Assembly: GCF_032854445.1 (NCBI RefSeq)
Contig: NC_088304.1
Coordinates: forward strand, 8,381,704 to 8,445,703
Origin: Liolophura sinensis
Taxonomy: Eukaryota > Mollusca > Polyplacophora > Chitonida > Chitonidae
Direction: 5' to 3'
DNA length: 64,000 nt
Below are positions 34,812 to 46,749 of this stretch, piece after piece. The notes beneath the pieces were generated by a model that saw nothing but the letters and a program-made list of their open reading frames with translations, was not told the origin of the DNA and made no database searches. The position numbers were made by a program, and so were the translations under genes. Each line of letters starts with the position of its first letter. The stretch's first letter is position 1.

Positions 34812-37800
34812 ATGATGCCTACAGGTACACATACTCACACGTATATATGTATATAGTGGATATTTGCCTTAATACTGCCTGATATGTAAGGGGTGAAGGG
34901 GATTCCAGTGTACAAAAGTACGATTAAAAATTTTTTTAACAAATAATTACTTTCCGTATTGTATTTATTTGCTGTCTTGTTTTTCAGAGGTACTTAGCGA
35001 GCATCAAGTGGATTATAAACATAAATATAAGGCCCTCAAACGCAAACTCAAGTTTCTTGTTTATGTGAGTATTTTTGCTCTAAATGTGCACCTGTGTTTT
35101 ACTCCACAGGGGTGTTTTTGAGTGGTGTTTTACACTGTCCTCAAGAGTATTTCACTTAAACGTCATTGTGGTGGGAGGAAACCCACCAGAGCACGGGGAA
35201 TACGCATAACCATCTGCAGGATTCCGCCTCAGGGATTTGAACAGAACAGAATGCCTGATACATAACCGATATGTTGTAAACCTGTGGCCAATATGTTGTA
35301 AGCCTGTAACCAATATGTTGTAAACCTCTAATCATTATGTTGTAAACCTGTAACCAATATGTTGTAAACCTCTAATCAGTATGTTGTAAACCTGTAACCA
35401 ATATGTTGTAAACCTGTAACCAATATGTTGTACTCCTGTAACCAATATGTTGTAGACCTCTAATCAATATGTTGTAAACCTGTAACCAATATGTTGTAAA
35501 CCTCAAGTAGTGTGCTGTAATGCAGTTTGATGCAACATCAAGATTTTATTGAATGAAGTTGTAGTCTTTCTTATGCTGTTGTACATGTCCATTTAAACTG
35601 TGAATAGGATTTACTAATGGGCCAAATACTAGAACATTTTAATACCCTTTACATGTGCCCGAATTCTGTCATACCTTTAAAAAGATAAAATTATGGAGAA
35701 TGTTTCTTGATGAATTTAACTTATATTTCAGAATTTTTCTAAATTATTTATATTCATATGAACCAAGTGTACAAAGATTTATATGTAATATTTTAGCCCC
35801 AATTTAGCCTGCTAAAGGGGTTCCTAAATTCAAGAGCTGTATTTTTGCCATGGTACATGTATACATGCTTGTAAATTGAAAGAAAAAAAAATTCTACACA
35901 GGCAGGCTGAGACGTGTCAGTGATAATGAAGCAAACTGATATCATTTCTTTACCATATACAGTATGCATGCTGGCCATCTTGCTTACATGAAGTTAGACC
36001 ACCTTGGTGGCCTGATAGTTAGATTGTCTTTCTGAAGTCTGGAGACCGGGGGATCTAATCCAAAGCCAAAAATGGTACTTGCTGCTGCATCGCTTGGCGT
36101 TCAGCACTGAGAGGTTAGAGCAAGGAAGTATGACTGGTTGGCCCTGGTGTCAATGTAATTTGACTGAGTAAGGTGTCATGTCTAGTGTCTTGTGCATGAT
36201 GGGCACTTTCTGCCATATTAAATGTACCCACACCTAAGGGCTCCTCATTATATGACTGAAAAATTGTTAAGTACGACGTTAAACATCAAGAATACATACA
36301 TAAGTGTAGTTATTGTTTTTTTTCATGTCATGTTGCCCTAATTAGTGGACTGACTACCCTAACTCTTGTCTGACAGTGACATATTTACAGATATGTTGGG
36401 ACTGCTGGGCACCCTAACTGTACAGCTGATAATTGTTCTGTGGTCAATATTTTCAGGAGCAAGAATGTTTTATGGAAGAACTGAGAAAATCACAAAGGAA
36501 ACTTTTGAAAATCTCCAGAGACAGAAGGTGAGCATACTGAGATTATGTTAATTCTTAATGAATGGGATTTAATTAAGTAATAGATGCCTAAGCCAGTGAT
36601 CTTTGTAGCCGTGGTATTTTCCTGGCTTGGAACAAAGTACAAGGAGATAGACCTAGTATTGCTCTGCCCAGTGTCTGTGTACAGTGCACTTTGACTGGTA
36701 AAAGTGTCACGTACATGTACGATGTTTGCTGCATGGCATTCCATTGAGGCAGCACTCTGCAAGGAGGCACTGTTGTGATATGAGAATGAACAGAATGAAC
36801 AAGTGTGTTGTAGTCATTGGACATTTAAATCCATTCAGGCTCCCTAACGGGTAAATGTACAAAACAGGCCCTGCTCAGCAAATAGCAAAACACTTACTGC
36901 GAAAAGGCCGAGAAACAGTTTCTGTTAAAACACCCAAGTTATTCATATTTTGATTTGGATAAGTGTTTATTTACATGTATAGACCCTAAAATTTTGATAT
37001 ATTATAAAACAATAATACTAGTCATAATGGATAAAAAGAAGCACATTATTACATGTATTAGTCCGTGTTTTTTTTCCTTAAAGTTTAATAAGCAGTAAGT
37101 ACTGTTCAAAAAAGCTATGGAACTTTTGACGTAGATATGATACATCTAGTGTACCATTTTAGCTTGTCTGTATAAAGTACAGGGGTAGCTTATGTTGTAC
37201 CCTGAGAGTATTGAGCTCAGGGTTTGCACACATGTAGATTACAATAGCACAAGAGGGGGATATTCCATAGTTCATTGAATGTGTGTACATTAAGTACAGT
37301 AAATTACTGAATTCCTGACTTAGTGTATTGTGTATAAGAATCAATGTTAAACAAAGGGGTAATTTCTCAAAAAGTACCGCGTGTATTGAGCTCAGGGTTT
37401 GCACGAATGTAGAGTAGAGTAGCATAAGGGGGATATTCCATCGATTGATTCGGTGTGTACATATTAAATGCTGTAAGTTACTGAATTCCTGACAAAGTGT
37501 ATTGTGTATAAGAATCAATGTTAAACAAAGGGGTAATTTCTCAAAAAGTACTGCGTGTATTGAGCTCAGGGTTTGCACAAATGTAGAGTAGAGTAGCATA
37601 AGGGGGATATTCCATCGATTGATTCGGTGTGTACATATTAAATGCTGTAAGTTACTGAATTCCTGACAAAGTGTATTGTGTATAAGAATCAATGTTAAAC
37701 AAAGGGGTAATTTCTCAAAAAGTGCCGCGTGTATTGAGCTCAGGGTTTGCACAAATGTAGAGTAGAGTAGCATAAGGGGGATATTCCATCGATTGATTCG

Positions 37801-38576
37801 GTGTGTACATATTCAATGCTGTAAGTTACTGAATTCCTGACTAAGTGTATTGTAGGGGTGGTATCTTAAAAAGTATCGTATGTAATGATTTGAAGTTTAG
37901 ATGCATGTAAAGCACAATGACGCAAGGAAGATGTTCCATTGCTGATGTTCTGAGCAAGTTAATTACCGTAAATTACCACATTTTTATGCAATGAGATGAA
38001 GTTTTGGGTTCATATTCCTCGTACAGGCGAGCTTTTTGGTAGCCTTGCTACCAATTGTAAGTTTTTCTTCTTATTTGTACACCTAGCTTTCTCCTGGATC
38101 GTCTGTTACAACATGAGAAGATTGACGACTCTTCTGGTGATTCTGACGCCACGGCAACCAGTGACAGTGAAGGCGAAGGCCATGGTAGCCCAGCCAAAAA
38201 GTAAGGCTGCTCAAACTTCACATGTGTTTGCTATTGAATCTTTTTATTATTCGAGGGAAAGTACAAGTTTAAGAGTTTTAGGACATTCTCTAATTTATTA
38301 AAGAACTTTTAAAGAGTGCTTTTTACCACTGATTGCCCCCAAGGATTTCAACAAATGAAGATTCGCTGTCTTAGGCTGGACCAACAACTTGTGTGTCCAA
38401 GCAAGAAAGACAAGTGTATAACCACACTTGGCCAGAATCCACCCTACGTTGTTTATGCTTTTTCTTGAAAAACCCTTATTTAAAATATACATACAGAATA
38501 TGGTAATATGTAGTATCTTCTAGCCGTTCTCAACTATCATGCTCTCTCTCTACCTTGCCTGTTGAATATTATGTTG

Positions 38577-38613
<37 letters not shown>

Positions 38614-38945
38614 CGGAAAAAAAACCCTAATTATTTTATTTTATTGTTTCAAACAGAAAGAGATCATCTCTATCTCCCGGGGGACTTTCCATGCTTGGGG
38701 ATGCTTCAATGGCAGGTCTCTCCGGGTATAGTGGGTTACTGCAGGCACAGGCTAGCTTATTGGTAAGCTCCCATTTACTGAAATTAGGTTTCAAAATGTG
38801 TTACTTTTTTGTTATTGAATGTATTGTAATTCAGCACAGTCAAGAAAATATTGTATGCATCTATGTATGTATGTGTGAATGAATGTATGTATGTATGTAT
38901 CTATGTATGTATGTATGTATGTATATGTATATATATATGAATGTA

Positions 38946-38982
<37 letters not shown>

Positions 38983-41900
38983 AATGTCATACTTATTGCC
39001 TTCGACCCAGTTTTTCATTCATTTGATAACCAAAGAAAATGTTATAATTTTACACTTGACTGTCTCCATGTATATCTGTAGTCTGACATTTGTGCATTCG
39101 TGTTGTTTTATTATTGTGTGAAGTTGATTTTATAGCACACAAAGGTCAGATGGATATGGGCAATCTGGTCAGGTGGAATATTTTTGGCAGTTAGTTGGTA
39201 GTCTGTTTCTTTTACTGCTTTGATGTGTGAAACACAAGCTTGTCTTTACATATTAGGATGAGATTGTTCATTGTTGATTGGCCTTCACAGCGGTGTATTG
39301 TTTAAAGGTGGATAACACCATGTCCTTGACCTCCACAGATCTCATTTGACAACATGGACTGGAACAAAATGTGAAATATTGGGTCGAAGGCAAAGACATT
39401 TGACACATCGGTTGAAGGCAAAGACGTTTGACATATTGGTCGAATGCAAAGATATTTGACATAGCGATCGAAGGCAAAGACATTTGACATAGCGGTTGAA
39501 GGCAAAGACATTTGACAGCGGTTCAAGGCAAAGACATTAGACATAGCGGTTGAAGGCAAAGACATTTGACAGCGGTTGAAGGCAAAGACATTTGACATAG
39601 TGCTTGAAGGCAAAAACATTTGACATATTGGTCGAAGGCAAAGACATTTGACATAGCGGTTGAAGGAAAAGACATTTGACAGCGGTTGAAGGCAAAGACA
39701 TTTGACATAGTGGTTGAAGGCAAAAACATTTGACATATTGGTCGAAGGCAAAGACATTTGACATATCTGTCGAAGGCAAAGACATTTGACATAGCGGTCG
39801 AAGGCAAAGACTGCTCAACATATTCCACTTCTATTGACGAAATGTGCCTGACATTATTGTCATCATTATTGATGCTAAATATTGATATAATAAAAATACT
39901 ACAATGGCAGTCAAGTGGGAAATGTACATCTACATGTTCATGAGGGAATATTCTTCTTAAAGGAAAAGACCTCTAAAAATCAAAGTAGGTATCACTAAAT
40001 AGACACTCCAAACTATGCACAAATATACATTTATTTAGTTTTTTTAGATTTTTTGGGAAAAGAGTTAAAGGTGCTCAAGCATTTGAATTCTGAGGTGGGC
40101 TTTATAGACCATGCAATCAGAGGCGAGGAGCTCTGACGTCACAGGAATTTTATCCCACTCTAATCACAACGCTGAATGTTTGAATAACTCCTTTTACGTA
40201 TGAGTAAAACATTACTGAAATAATGTTCCCAAAAATTCCTTCCTTCTGGTGAACATCAGGAAAAAAAGGTGATGTGACGTCAGAGTTCCTAGATACCATC
40301 ACTATGGCTCATAAAACCCACCATTGTATTAAAATATTTGAATGCCTTTCAACACTCTTAAAAAAATCTAAAAAAATACATGCAAGGATTTTTACACATA
40401 GTCTCCAGTTGTCTGTATGTTGAATCTTACTTCATATTTTAGCTTTCTTTTACTTTAAGAGGTTAAAAAGCTGCTTTTTTGCACTGGCTCTTACCTGCAA
40501 CTTATAAGGTCAGCCATATATTCATCACATTCCCATTTGACCAGGCACAATGTATGTCAGGACTTTGGTCTCATACTTTACAAGGACAAGGAACTGCTCC
40601 AGTGGCCCAGTAGTCGAGAGACCTGGGATGCAACCTGAGAGGGGTAATATCGAAGACTTTAAAAAAAATGGTACTTGCTGTTGCCTTTCTTGGCACTCAG
40701 CACTTCAAGGTTGGAGAAAGGAAACAGGACTGGTTGGCCTGGTGTCAGTATAACATAACTGGATGGGGTGTCATATCTGAATGTCTTTGGCATGATACTT
40801 CAGTAATGGCTGCAATTTGTCAGCATGAATTCACACAGCCACAAAAACTGGAATATATATATACACTCACCAAATGACTTGCCGTCGTCATATGATGGAA
40901 AAATTGTTATGTACGACGTAAAAACCCAAGCATGTAGAATCAAAGTACGAGTCAAAGTGTATGAAGAAAATCAGTAAAATGAGTTGTTTTAATGAAAAAC
41001 CTTCTTTTGTACACAGCACTCCACACAAGATGGCAGCAGAAAAAGACCCAAGGCAAGTAACAAGCGGGCAAAGACAAGTAAGTTCAGCAATAATGTGTAA
41101 CTTCAGTAGCTTCTGTTTTATCACGCTCTACATTTCTGTAGAACCATGTGTTGAGAAAATAGTACTGCTTATTCATATACATGAAGATCAGGTAACTCAA
41201 AGACGTTTAATAAGGAATGCTAACGAGGCCATGAGATGGACCATGTTAGAGGAACTGGAAACACAATGTCGCACCACTTGTACCCTAAGGAAAAATGGCT
41301 TAAACACAGGTTGTATATACATCTCTCGTCTGATTGGATAAACTTATGACATGGCAGATCATTCAGTTCTCTCAAAAATAAGAAGTTGTGGTTTTTAAAC
41401 TTTCTGTGGGACACTTTATTGATGCATAAATAGATTTGGTCTAGTGCTGTCTTTTATTGTAAAGAGATGATGCCTGAAAAAAAAACTTAGATTGTATCCT
41501 TCCGCATCAGGCACTCCGAAACAGTCCCAGAGTAAAGTGGGGAGCGTTCACAGTGAAGAGAGTAACATGCCTGGCCAGATGACACGAGAGCAACTGGAGC
41601 GCCATCTGGAGACTCGACACTTCATCGGTATCGAGAAAGCACCCGCTAAACTCCCCATGGAAATATTTAGCAATGAAAACTCCAACCCTGAAAGGTATCT
41701 GGTCTCTAATTTCAGTAAATTGTTCAAGTTAATAATTTTTTAACTTAAACCCAACATGTAGTGTTTCTCCAAATGGCTGAAGACATTTCTTACTTAACGG
41801 CATATGTTGAACCAGGGAGGTGTCTCAGTGCCTTTGAGATGCCCAGTGCTCACAAAATTAACATGGGTTAGATAGGGAAAATAGGAGAAAATTGGAAATG

Positions 41901-43591
41901 ACACTGAGAAGTGAGATTTCAAATTCTGGCTAAATGTATGCTTAAAGGATACATGAAAAGTTACCATAAAACAAAGATTATGGTTTTATGCAACATGAAG
42001 AAGGATTTCCCATACAATGAGAAATTTTTTTTTTCATTTTTGAGGGATATTTAATGCATCTTCATAACCTCTATTTTATTCCTATCTTCTGCGAAGTTTT
42101 CGGAATGCATGACCTGCTTGACACCCCCATTTTAGGCTGTTGCCGCCAGAAAGCTTTTTTGACACCTATCACCAGAGCTGGCTAATTAATATCCGTACTG
42201 ACTACTGCGACCTTATGAATTATAGAGTAATTTTTGCCCCAAAAAGAAAGCTGAAAAGACGTTTGTTTTGTAAACTAAACCCTCAGCATTAAGAAATAAA
42301 AACCAAGGTTTTGATGGATCCTCTGATAAATATTGGTGGAAGAATTACGACAGTTGTGTTAAGCAAAAAAGTGGAACTTTGCCCTGACATTTGAGCAACA
42401 AATTGACAAAGCGTAACATTCCAAAAGCAGTCAAAAACCTTCCCCTGGCCTGTATTAAGAGGCTGATAGCAAACTGAGACCGCAGTGTGATGCGGAAATA
42501 ATTCAACATTACTTTTGTTGACTGATAGGTTACATTGTCCACCCTGTAGATTTTTTTATTTATTTATTTATAAAATTTATTATTTGTTTATTTGATTGGT
42601 GTTTTATGCCGTACTCAAGAATATTTCACTTATACAACGGCGGCCAGCATTATGGTGGGTGGAAACCGGGCAGAGCCCGGGGGAAACCCACGAGCATCCG
42701 CAGGTTGCTGGCAGACCTTCCCACGTACAGCTGGAGAGGAAGCCAGCATGAGCTGGGCTTGAACTCACAGCAACCACATTGGTGAGAGACTGCTGGGTCA
42801 TCACGCTGCGCTAGCGCGCCCTGTAGATTTAAACTGTGTATTCATGTGAAATTCATCTTCAGAAGTACTTGACAACTAAATTTGTGAAAGAAAATGGCAG
42901 ATTTTCACCTTGAACACTTAGTCACATCAGGAGTTCAGTGATGTTCATGCAGCTGTGTGGTAATACATGCAGTGTTCAATGTGAGGCTCAACAGGGAAGT
43001 TTGAAACTCAAACTCTTTTCTCATTGAAGGTAAAAAGTCCTCTTTTATCATGTGACCTCTGAAAAATGTCAGACAATCTCTGTAGACATTATTTACCCAT
43101 CACTTGTCTCACCATGTTCCAGAGTCACAGGTTACACCTCTTTCCTTTAGAAACTTTTTAAGTTCACAAATGTTCATCTCCTCCATTTTCTCCAGTCTTC
43201 TCTCAGTAACTTTTTGCACAGCGTTTTCAAGACACCCATGTAACCCCGCAAAGTTGCCTAACATTTTTGACAGGTCAATCATACATGAGGACTTTTTTTG
43301 CTTTTAGTGCTAAAAAAGTTTGAATTTGAAACTCTTCCATGTCACTAGTTCAACACTTAGCTTTTGCTTCCATACAAAGTGTCTCAATCAAAATTCAGAT
43401 TTTATCTTCTGCTAAACAGCTTCCATGAATCACTGAATGAATTTTGTGACTCTGAAAAGTATTCAAATACATTGTGGTATTCAAAATTAAGCTTAGTTAA
43501 GGGCTGATGAATTATGGTTGTTTTATCTTCCAGCGAACCAGTTACTGGAGATGAAGAAGATACGGATCTGGTCATCGATATGCCACAGTGA
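34812..43591 (+). CDS. INO80E: INO80 chromatin-remodelling complex subunit E
   Basis: Exons 34812-34824, 34988-35064, 36457-36527, 38087-38200, 38657-38762, 41017-41077, 41511-41694 and 43534-43591 join in frame to 227 residues, close to the ~244 of the human protein. The N-terminal half (VDYKHKYKALKRKLKFLVYE, ECFMEELRKSQRKLLKISRD, SFLLDRLLQHE) is nearly collinear with human INO80E and predicted helical. It is followed by an acidic Ser/Asp stretch (SGDSDATATSDSEGEG), basic patches (KKR, SRKRPKASNKRAK) and the conserved C-terminus DLVIDMPQ. INO80E is a metazoan-specific subunit of the nuclear INO80 remodeller. Exon 1 codes only MMPT plus one base. An in-frame TGA lies upstream at 34785, supporting this start. 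The stop codon lies inside a small tandem repeat. Confidence 0.95.
35128..35240 (-). mobile_element. SINE family A tail fragment in INO80E intron 2
   Basis: Antisense gtggtgttttacactgtcct, caagagtatttcacttaaac and ggtgggaggaaacccacc match the distal half of family A. It is truncated at both ends. Confidence 0.65.
35258..35515 (+). repeat. 22-bp minisatellite in INO80E intron 2
   Basis: About eleven copies of a unit like ctgtaaccaatatgttgtaa ac, with a common variant in which ctgtaacc is ctctaatc. The two variants are interspersed, some in alternation. Confidence 0.95.
36000..36297 (+). mobile_element. SINE family C
   Basis: The head ccttggtggcctgatagtta is tRNA-like. The body has ggtacttgctgctgcatcgc, ttggcgttcagcactgagag and ggttggccctggtgtcaatg. 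The tail is atgactgaaaaattgttaag then tacgacgttaaacatc. It lies in INO80E intron 2. A very degraded copy may follow exon 3 at about 36600-36790. Confidence 0.85.
37195..37975 (+). repeat. Tandem satellite, 174-bp unit, locus 2
   Basis: The landmark gtgtattgagctcagggttt begins at 37381, 37555 and 37729, exactly 174 bp apart. More diverged units lie on each side. Because 174 is a multiple of three, the minus strand shows a long open frame (37159-37773), which is not a gene. It is the reverse complement of the array at 2130-2575. It is in INO80E intron 3. Confidence 0.95.
38579..38611. repeat. (TA)n microsatellite
   Basis: About 16 ta units in INO80E intron 4, some 45 bp upstream of exon 5. Confidence 0.95.
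38858..38981. repeat. (GTAT)n, (TA)n and (GT)n compound microsatellite
   Basis: tatgtatgtatg-type units run into a short (ta)n, then tatgtatg, then about 12 gt units. It is in INO80E intron 5. Confidence 0.95.
39376..39815. repeat. 26/28-bp minisatellite in INO80E intron 5
   Basis: About 16 copies of a unit like gcaaagacatttgacatagc ggttgaag (28 bp). Some units lack 'ta' in acatagcgg (26 bp). Since 28 is not a multiple of three, open frames appear in three minus-strand frames; none is a gene. Confidence 0.95.
39957..40458. mobile_element. TTAA-flanked foldback element with ~100-bp inverted repeats
   Basis: TTAA at 39957-39960 and 40455-40458 flank ends AGGAAAAGACC and (antisense) AGTAAAAGAAAGC. 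The arms extend inward over about 130 bp: actatgcacaaatatacatt on the left against antisense tgcaaggatttttacacata on the right, and ttttttagattttttgggaa against aaaaaatctaaaaaaataca. Two copies of tgacgtcag lie in inverted orientation near the centre. No ORF. TTAA targets are typical of piggyBac-type transposases, so it may be a non-autonomous piggyBac relative. Confidence 0.65.
40594..40938 (+). mobile_element. SINE family C
   Basis: Head ctccagtggcccagtagtcg, body ggtacttgctgttgcctttc and ggttggcctggtgtcagtat, and tail catatgatggaaaaattgtt then acgacgtaaaaacccaagca. It is close to the copies at 36000 and 62915. It lies just upstream of INO80E exon 6. Confidence 0.85.
41942..42318 (+). repeat. 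Dispersed repeat (family D), copy 1
   Basis: Shares with 56370-56985 the start (aagattatggttttatgcaa, a few changes) and the end (agcattaagaaataaaaacc aagg). The middle differs in length. It may be an internally deleted transposon. It is in the last INO80E intron. Confidence 0.5.
42554..42818 (-). mobile_element. SINE family A, full length with perfect target duplication
   Basis: Reads antisense from the T-rich tail (ttatttgattggtgttttat) to the head (gctgcgctagcgcg). The 12-bp direct repeat ccctgtagattt flanks it exactly (42542-42553 and 42819-42830). The perfect duplication and near-consensus sequence indicate a young copy. It is in the last INO80E intron, antisense to the gene. Confidence 0.95.
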
Positions 43592-43676
43592 TGAATGTGT
43601 CGAGCATTGTGCCACAGTGACAGACATAGTGCCACAGTGACAAATATGTCTCACAGTGTCAGATGTGTCACAGTGA
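43580..43676 (+). repeat. Short tandem repeat built on the INO80E stop codon
   Basis: The last codons CCA CAG TGA (end 43591) are part of tgccacagtga, which recurs at about 43610 and 43631, with shorter versions (tcacagtg) near 43651 and 43667. The repeat therefore starts in the last exon and runs into the 3' UTR. Confidence 0.75.
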
Positions 43677-44711
43677 AGAGGTGGTGACATCTTCATGTCT
43701 CATGAGCAGTTGGTACAATGGGCAATGTTCTTGGTGCTGAGGTGGTGTTGGATAAATGTTACTGCTTCAACATTGTTGGCTGCAAAAGTGCAACTTTGTT
43801 GGTCACATGGGTCTAGACTGCTGTGTAGTTTTGAACACCTGTATCGTGGTGTTTAATAGCACTTGTACGAGCAAGGTGGAGTGATATGCTAACACATAAT
43901 TGTGTTATAGTCTGACACTAACACATAGTTGTGTTATAATCTGACACTAACACATAATTGTGTATGAATGCATCGGTGAGACAAGGATATTGGTTTCCCG
44001 TGAAATGACATTTGTGTGTACAGACACGTTAACCTTCCCGTAGGTGCACTATATTTACGTGGATAAGATGCCTGATCTTTGACCGAAGAAAAATGGACAG
44101 TACTGAGTAGAGGATGTTTTCCAGTGACATGAAGATTTCTATCCAGTGCACCTTAAATGCAATCAGGCTACATTCAGGTGCAAATAACTTGTTTTTAGTA
44201 TAAATTTTGATATCTTCGACCTGAAATGGGAGTTCCCATAAGAATAAAAATAGCATGCATGTAATACAGTGATACCCAGTACATGTGTGTTGTTTAGATG
44301 TCCTAGATGAACAGAATATGTCAGGATAAGCCAGTGCGAGCTGAACACATTTCCACAATACAGCAGTTTATTTGGTTAGGAGTGTACTTTAAGCATGTTA
44401 CAGTTGTCACATCTAAAGTTACATGGAAAACAAAATGGGTAGGTGTATTAATTTAGTAGGGTGGGAAAGGTTTGTTTCCAGTCTTAAGAGTGGGTTCTCA
44501 TGACACCAATGGAGAAATATACTCGTTTTGTTTAAAATTGTCATGCTTCTTTGTTACTTCGATCTCTGCAGTGTTAGAAACTTTGATCAGAATATGTCAT
44601 TCCGGGATTGTCGAATACCTGGTTACAGCATTGCACTTCCCTTCATAAAAGGCACAATGAGTATTTTTTTTCCTTTTATGTGCCTAGGAAAAACATAGGC
44701 TGTAGGAAGTC

Positions 44712-44717
44712 AATAAA
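44712..44717 (+). terminator. Candidate polyadenylation signal of INO80E
   Basis: AATAAA followed by a GT-containing stretch (gtgctctaagtgat), 1.1 kb after the stop and directly before a SINE. Placement is inferred; no cleavage site can be seen. Confidence 0.4.
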
Positions 44718-44757
44718 GTGCTCTAAGTGATATAGAATAGGCACAATAGTGTCAATG

Positions 44758-44972
44758 AGGGGCCTCTGTGGTTAGCACACCAGTGCGGCGCAATGACCCA
44801 AGAGCCTCTTAACAATGTGGTCGTGATTTCAAATCCAGCTCATGCCAACTTCCTCTCCAGCCATATGAGGGAAGGTCTGCCAGCAACCTGTGGACGGTTG
44901 TGGGTTTCCCCCGGGCTCTGTCCGCCTTCTTCCCACCATAATGCTGGCCATCATTGTATAAGTGAAATTCGG
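44758..44972 (+). mobile_element. SINE family A with truncated tail
   Basis: Head ggggcctctgtggttagcac accagtgcggcgcaatgacc, body cctgtggacggttgtgggtt and cataatgctggccatcattg, then tataagtgaaattc where similarity stops. The usual gtaaaacacc end is missing. Confidence 0.8.
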
Positions 44973-45914
44973 CCAAGACCACCTTTGCCTGGAGTTGCCT
45001 TCAGGTCAGTAATATCTCATTGCATGAGTGATAAACACAGATCTTGTCATCTCACCATGCACAGGGACATATCTATCAAAGGTCCCAGGACCTAAATATC
45101 TCCTCCAATGTCTTGTCAATTGAGAAACAAAGATCTGATCCACCCAGCCATGCTCTAATTCACTTCCTCTCATTCTCCCCCTTCCCTCTGTACAACTAAT
45201 CTTAACTGCCTGAGAGTAAAAAAAAAAAAAAAAAATTTACAACATACAAATAAAACTGTTTTCATACAGGTTTATGAAGCCTTTATTTATTTCCCTCATT
45301 TCATCAACCGATATACATGAATGTGTAATATGAAAGCTTTGCCATACCTTAATTTTTTTTTTTTTTTTTGCATATATACACGTATGATTAAATAGTTTAT
45401 CATTTCCATTTTAACTCCATAGTGTAATAAATACACTTGTACAGATGCAACAAAATGAAGTCAAATGATAAAATTACATATGTACATACTGAATACATAT
45501 ATATATTTACATATCATTTGCAATGAAATTCTGGTAGAAAAAAAACAGAAATCTGTTACTTAGCAACAGTAACCATGGTGACTTTGAGCAGCAGTTTTGT
45601 CGGTCTCAAAGGTGCTCTCTTTTTTTTTTTCCTATTCTAAAACTTTTCAATTTATGCACCTTCATAGTCTTGAGGAAACAATGACATTGTCAGTGATTCT
45701 TTAAATTCTTTACTATTCTACGCAGAATAATGATAACAACTGAAAAGTTTATAATGCATTTATTCAAACTGATGGGTGTACTGTCTGTCAAGTCATTTTA
45801 GTACACACAATTTTTCAACTCTTATATGTATTACAGATTTGTCATTAGAAGTGTTCAAGTTAGCCATCCAATATTAATTCAAGCTATACAGTTTTGAGGT
45901 TCTGTATTTACATG

Positions 45915-46350
45915 TATTTATTTGATTGTTGCTTAAAACCAGGCTAAGGATTTTTCACTTCTACCAAGGCAGTCCATGTTACAGGTGGAGGACACAGGAG
46001 TACCTTTGTTACAAATGAACACCTATGCACACTGTATTGGTAGAAGACAAGTGGTCTTCTATGAACAACCTTCATTCGCCTGAGCCTATGCATACTAGTA
46101 GACTAATACTAGTGGTACCTTCCTGGTGGACTTGTCGCAGACAGCCAGTGCATGCACCTGTACATTTGTCATCCATACAACCTTGATGTTGAAAGCAGGT
46201 GTAAAAGTGTGTGATCCTCAATTTCCCACAAATTTCTAGGAACTTCTGTAAATAAATAGGTAGCCAGCATGAGCTGGACTTAAACTCAAAGCCGCTGCAT
46301 TGGTGAGAGGCTCCTGGGTCATTGCGCTGTGTTGGCGTGCTAAACGCCAC
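45915..46350 (-). mobile_element. SINE family A, interrupted by ~230 bp
   Basis: The tail (tttgattgttgcttaaaacc) is at 45920 and the head half (gccagcatgagctggactta through gctcctgggtcattgcgctg) at 46262-46350. The DNA between them does not match the family and is probably a later insertion or rearrangement. Confidence 0.6.
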
Positions 46351-46749
46351 GATCACAAAGTCACTCTCTAAATTTTACACACCTTTGTACAATGTAGCTG
46401 TTAATCTGCCTTTGCAAATAAAGCTGGTCTATGGAATTAAAAGCTTACAATATAAGAAAGTATGACAAATGTAAATTTACATCTCAAGGAGATCATATCA
46501 TTTGTTCTCAGGCACAAGAATCACAGATAAAACTTCAGCCCTTGCTAGCTTGTGGCCTAAGACTTCATCAGTGCTACAGTTAAAAGCACCTGCCCTTCAC
46601 CAAACAGGATCAGTGTTTCAATCCAGCATGTATTAAGAAAGAGTTGTCTGCCCTTATACAAAACGCGCTTTCATTTCCATTTGGCTCTTGTTAATTTCTT
46701 TCTAAACCTGTAAATCACTGTGATTATCATTACATAAATATAGTTCATT

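Noticed and set aside
37159-37773. Minus-strand ORF of 204 codons with internal repeats
   Set aside because: It is read through the 174-bp satellite. The unit length is a multiple of three, so one unit without stops gives a long frame. Translated units are near-identical and resemble no protein.
39302-39828. Minus-strand ORFs up to 151 codons with MSLPST-type repeats
   Set aside because: A 28-bp minisatellite gives the same peptide in three frames. This is a repeat product inside an INO80E intron.
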